NCBI GenBank assembly: GCA_963753615.1
Contig: CAVWCW010000013.1
Span: 1 to 64,000 of the forward strand
From: CAVWCW01 sp963753615
GTDB taxonomy: Bacteria > Pseudomonadota > Gammaproteobacteria > Chromatiales > Chromatiaceae
Reading direction: 5' to 3'
DNA: 64,000 nucleotides
Positions 62,278 to 64,000 of this stretch are shown one piece after another. Each line of letters begins with the position of its first letter. The first letter of the stretch is position 1. Both the position numbers and the translations under genes were made by a program. The notes beneath the pieces were generated by a model. It did no database searches, was not told the DNA's origin, and was given only the letters and a program-made list of their open reading frames with translations.

Positions 62278-64000
62278 AGCCGGAATCACCGGAGCGCCAG
62301 GGTTCCCTAATCGGCCGCTTGCGGCCCCAGCCGGGGCTGCGCGCGACGTTCACCTTCTGGGTCTCGCTGGCACTTATCATCACGCTGGGAACCGCAGCGG
62401 TCTACGGCGCCTGGGCCCAGCAGCGCCTGCTCAAGCGGGGGCTGGCGGAAAAGGCCTCCGCGCTGGGCCATTTCCTGGCCATCATCAGTCCGGAAGCGAT
62501 TTATGGCTACGACTTCATCACACTGGAGCGGTTCACCAAAGAGGTTGCCACCGACCCCGACATCCTGTACGCCGTCATCTTGGACAACAACGGGCTCCCG
62601 CTCACCAACGGACTGCCGTTACCCACGGCCCCGGCGGGACAGAGCAGAAGCCTCAGGCACCCGCTGGAAGAACTGAAAGCCAGCCAGGATATCATCCAGC
62701 TTCACTTCCCGATCACCGACTCCGGGGAGGCGTTGGGCGAGGTCGTCATCGGCGCCGACCCAAACCGTTTGCGAGTCCTCGCCACGCGAAACAGCTATGA
62801 GTTGGTGGCAATCTATCTGCTTGGGTTGCTGTTGCTCGCGGCCCTTATCTTCGTCGTGTTCCGCCACAACGTCATCCGACCCGTGCGGGCCCTGAGCGAA
62901 GGCGCCAAACGGATGGCGGCAGGCGATTTCCAACAGCCGGTGGAGGTATTCTCCGGCGACGAACTCGGGGAACTGACGGCGGTTTTCAACCAAATGATGC
63001 GTGAGATCCGCGAAGACCGGCAGCAACTGCTGGACACCAACCAGCAGTTGCTGAGGCTTTCCTGGGCGGTCGAGCAGAGCCCCGTTTCCGTCGTGGTCAC
63101 GGATTTGGACGGGCGCATCGAGTATGTCAACCCGCGCTTTACCGCAGTGACGGGCTACGCCAAAGAGGAAGTACTCGGCCAAAACCCGCGAATTCTGAAG
63201 TCGGGGGAAACCAAAACGGACGATTACCGGGAGTTGTGGGAAACCATCAGTGCCGGAGGGGTGTGGAAGGGGGAACTGCACAATCGTAGAAAGAACGGCG
63301 AGCTGTACTGGGAAGAGGCCCTCATGCAAGGCGTCACCGATCAGTACGGCAAGGTAGTCAGCTACCTTGCGGTGAAAGAGGACATCACCGAACGCAAACT
63401 GGCGGAAAAGGCGCTGCGGGAAAGCGAGGAACGCCAGCGGTTGATTCTGGAATCGAGCAACGAAGGCATCTTCGGGATCGACACCACAGGCTGCGTCACC
63501 TTCGCGAACCAGGCCGCCGCCGAAATGCTCGGATACCAACGAAGCGAACTCGAAGGTGCGCAAATCCACAACCTGACCCGCCATTCCCGGGCCGACGGCT
63601 CCCCGATACCGGAGGGTGCCTGCCCCATCACAAAGACGGCGAGAGACGGGGGCAGCCACCATTCCGACCACGAGGTCTTCTGGCGCAAGGACCGAACCAG
63701 CTTCCCGGTAGAGTACTCGAGCAAATCGATTATCCGCGACGACCGAGTGATCGGCGCGGTAGTGGCCTTCCACGACATCAGCGAACGCAGGCTGGCGGAA
63801 GAAAAGATCGAGCAGCTCGCATTTCACGACGCCCTTACCGGGCTACCCAACCGCGTCCTGTTCAACGAACGACTGCACCAATCGATCGCCAAGCTCGACC
63901 GTTACGGCACCAAGTTCGCGCTGATGTTCCTGGACCTGGATCATTTCAAGGATATCAACGACAGCCTGGGGCACCCCACAGGCGACGCTTTGCTCACCCA
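62274..64000 (+). CDS. HAMP-PAS-PAS-GGDEF membrane sensor, partial at right edge
   Basis: The gene starts at the ATG overlapping the PhnD-like stop and runs off the window after about 575 codons. Order: a first membrane helix (TFTFWVSLALIITLGTAAVY), a periplasmic sensor of about 140 residues, a second helix (LVAIYLLGLLLLAALIFVVF), HAMP (NVIRPVRALSEGAKRMAAGD), PAS 1 (ITERKLAEKALRESEERQ follows its PAC), PAS 2, and the start of a GGDEF domain (LAFHDALTGLPNRVLFNERL). The catalytic GGDEF motif lies beyond the edge, and an EAL domain may follow. It is probably a c-di-GMP enzyme controlled by the PhnD-like protein. Confidence 0.92.
   Translation, partial: MKPESPERQGSLIGRLRPQPGLRATFTFWVSLALIITLGTAAVYGAWAQQRLLKRGLAEKASALGHFLAIISPEAIYGYDFITLERFTKEVATDPDILYAVILDNNGLPLTNGLPLPTAPAGQSRSLRHPLEELKASQDIIQLHFPITDSGEALGEVVIGADPNRLRVLATRNSYELVAIYLLGLLLLAALIFVVFRHNVIRPVRALSEGAKRMAAGDFQQPVEVFSGDELGELTAVFNQMMREIREDRQQLLDTNQQLLRLSWAVEQSPVSVVVTDLDGRIEYVNPRFTAVTGYAKEEVLGQNPRILKSGETKTDDYRELWETISAGGVWKGELHNRRKNGELYWEEALMQGVTDQYGKVVSYLAVKEDITERKLAEKALRESEERQRLILESSNEGIFGIDTTGCVTFANQAAAEMLGYQRSELEGAQIHNLTRHSRADGSPIPEGACPITKTARDGGSHHSDHEVFWRKDRTSFPVEYSSKSIIRDDRVIGAVVAFHDISERRLAEEKIEQLAFHDALTGLPNRVLFNERLHQSIAKLDRYGTKFALMFLDLDHFKDINDSLGHPTGDALLT

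Noticed and set aside
1..64000. tRNA, rRNA and riboswitch genes
   Set aside because: I looked for tRNA TPsiC-type GGTTCGA contexts and known riboswitch cores and found none that folds convincingly. A tRNAscan or Rfam search would settle this.

Overview
The window is high-GC DNA from a sulfur-oxidizing gammaproteobacterium. The main evidence is a complete reverse-type dissimilatory sulfite reductase cluster, dsrABEFHCMKLJOPNRS, on the minus strand (40754-54757). Gene order and signature residues match the Allochromatium vinosum type, which points to a Chromatiaceae-like phototroph or a close chemotrophic relative. No photosynthesis gene lies in the window, so phototrophy cannot be decided here.

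Layout. 1-5409: two substrate-binding-protein genes (one with an OmpA-like tail) flanking a von Willebrand A protein, divergent from an AAA ATPase. 5458-13191: a seven-gene minus-strand TonB energy-transduction operon (TonB-dependent receptor, DUF3450 protein, TtpC-like protein, ExbB, ExbD, TonB, TPR protein). 13836-24245: a signalling block with a beta-propeller diguanylate cyclase, an EAL phosphodiesterase, a secreted subtilase ending in twelve AYLWSD repeats, and a sigma-54 regulator with a degenerate GGDEF domain. 24831-25400: a solitary IS200/IS605-type element. 25677-34878: housekeeping genes lnt, ybeY, phoH, miaB, an RRM protein, rsmA, lon and a CoA-binding protein. 34997-36836: gene decay, with a sigma-factor/DsrE-like chimera and a multiply broken gene. 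36915-40735: an OmpA-like gene, a zinc metallopeptidase, a membrane protein and a DUF3379-like protein.

Divergent from dsrA across a 373-bp shared upstream region is a plus-strand group (55131-58052): a TauD-like dioxygenase, a 63-aa protein, an unknown 237-aa protein, a protein I recognise as Cas6/Cmx6-like without other cas genes or an array, and a cysteine-free DsrC homologue (RspA type). This group is the strongest candidate for an undescribed system. The window ends with small conserved genes, a PKHD-type hydroxylase, and a PhnD-like binding protein overlapping a HAMP-PAS-GGDEF sensor that runs off the right edge.

How the parts work together: DsrAB oxidizes stored sulfur to sulfite, DsrEFH and DsrC relay sulfur, DsrL supplies or accepts electrons, DsrMKJOP connects to the quinone pool and periplasm, and DsrN serves siroheme amidation. 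miaB, phoH, lon and the OmpA-like gene each carry one net +1 frameshift within about 10 kb, and all other long genes outside that stretch are intact apart from a suspected break in the sigma-54 gene. This pattern suggests either local sequence error or recent decay.
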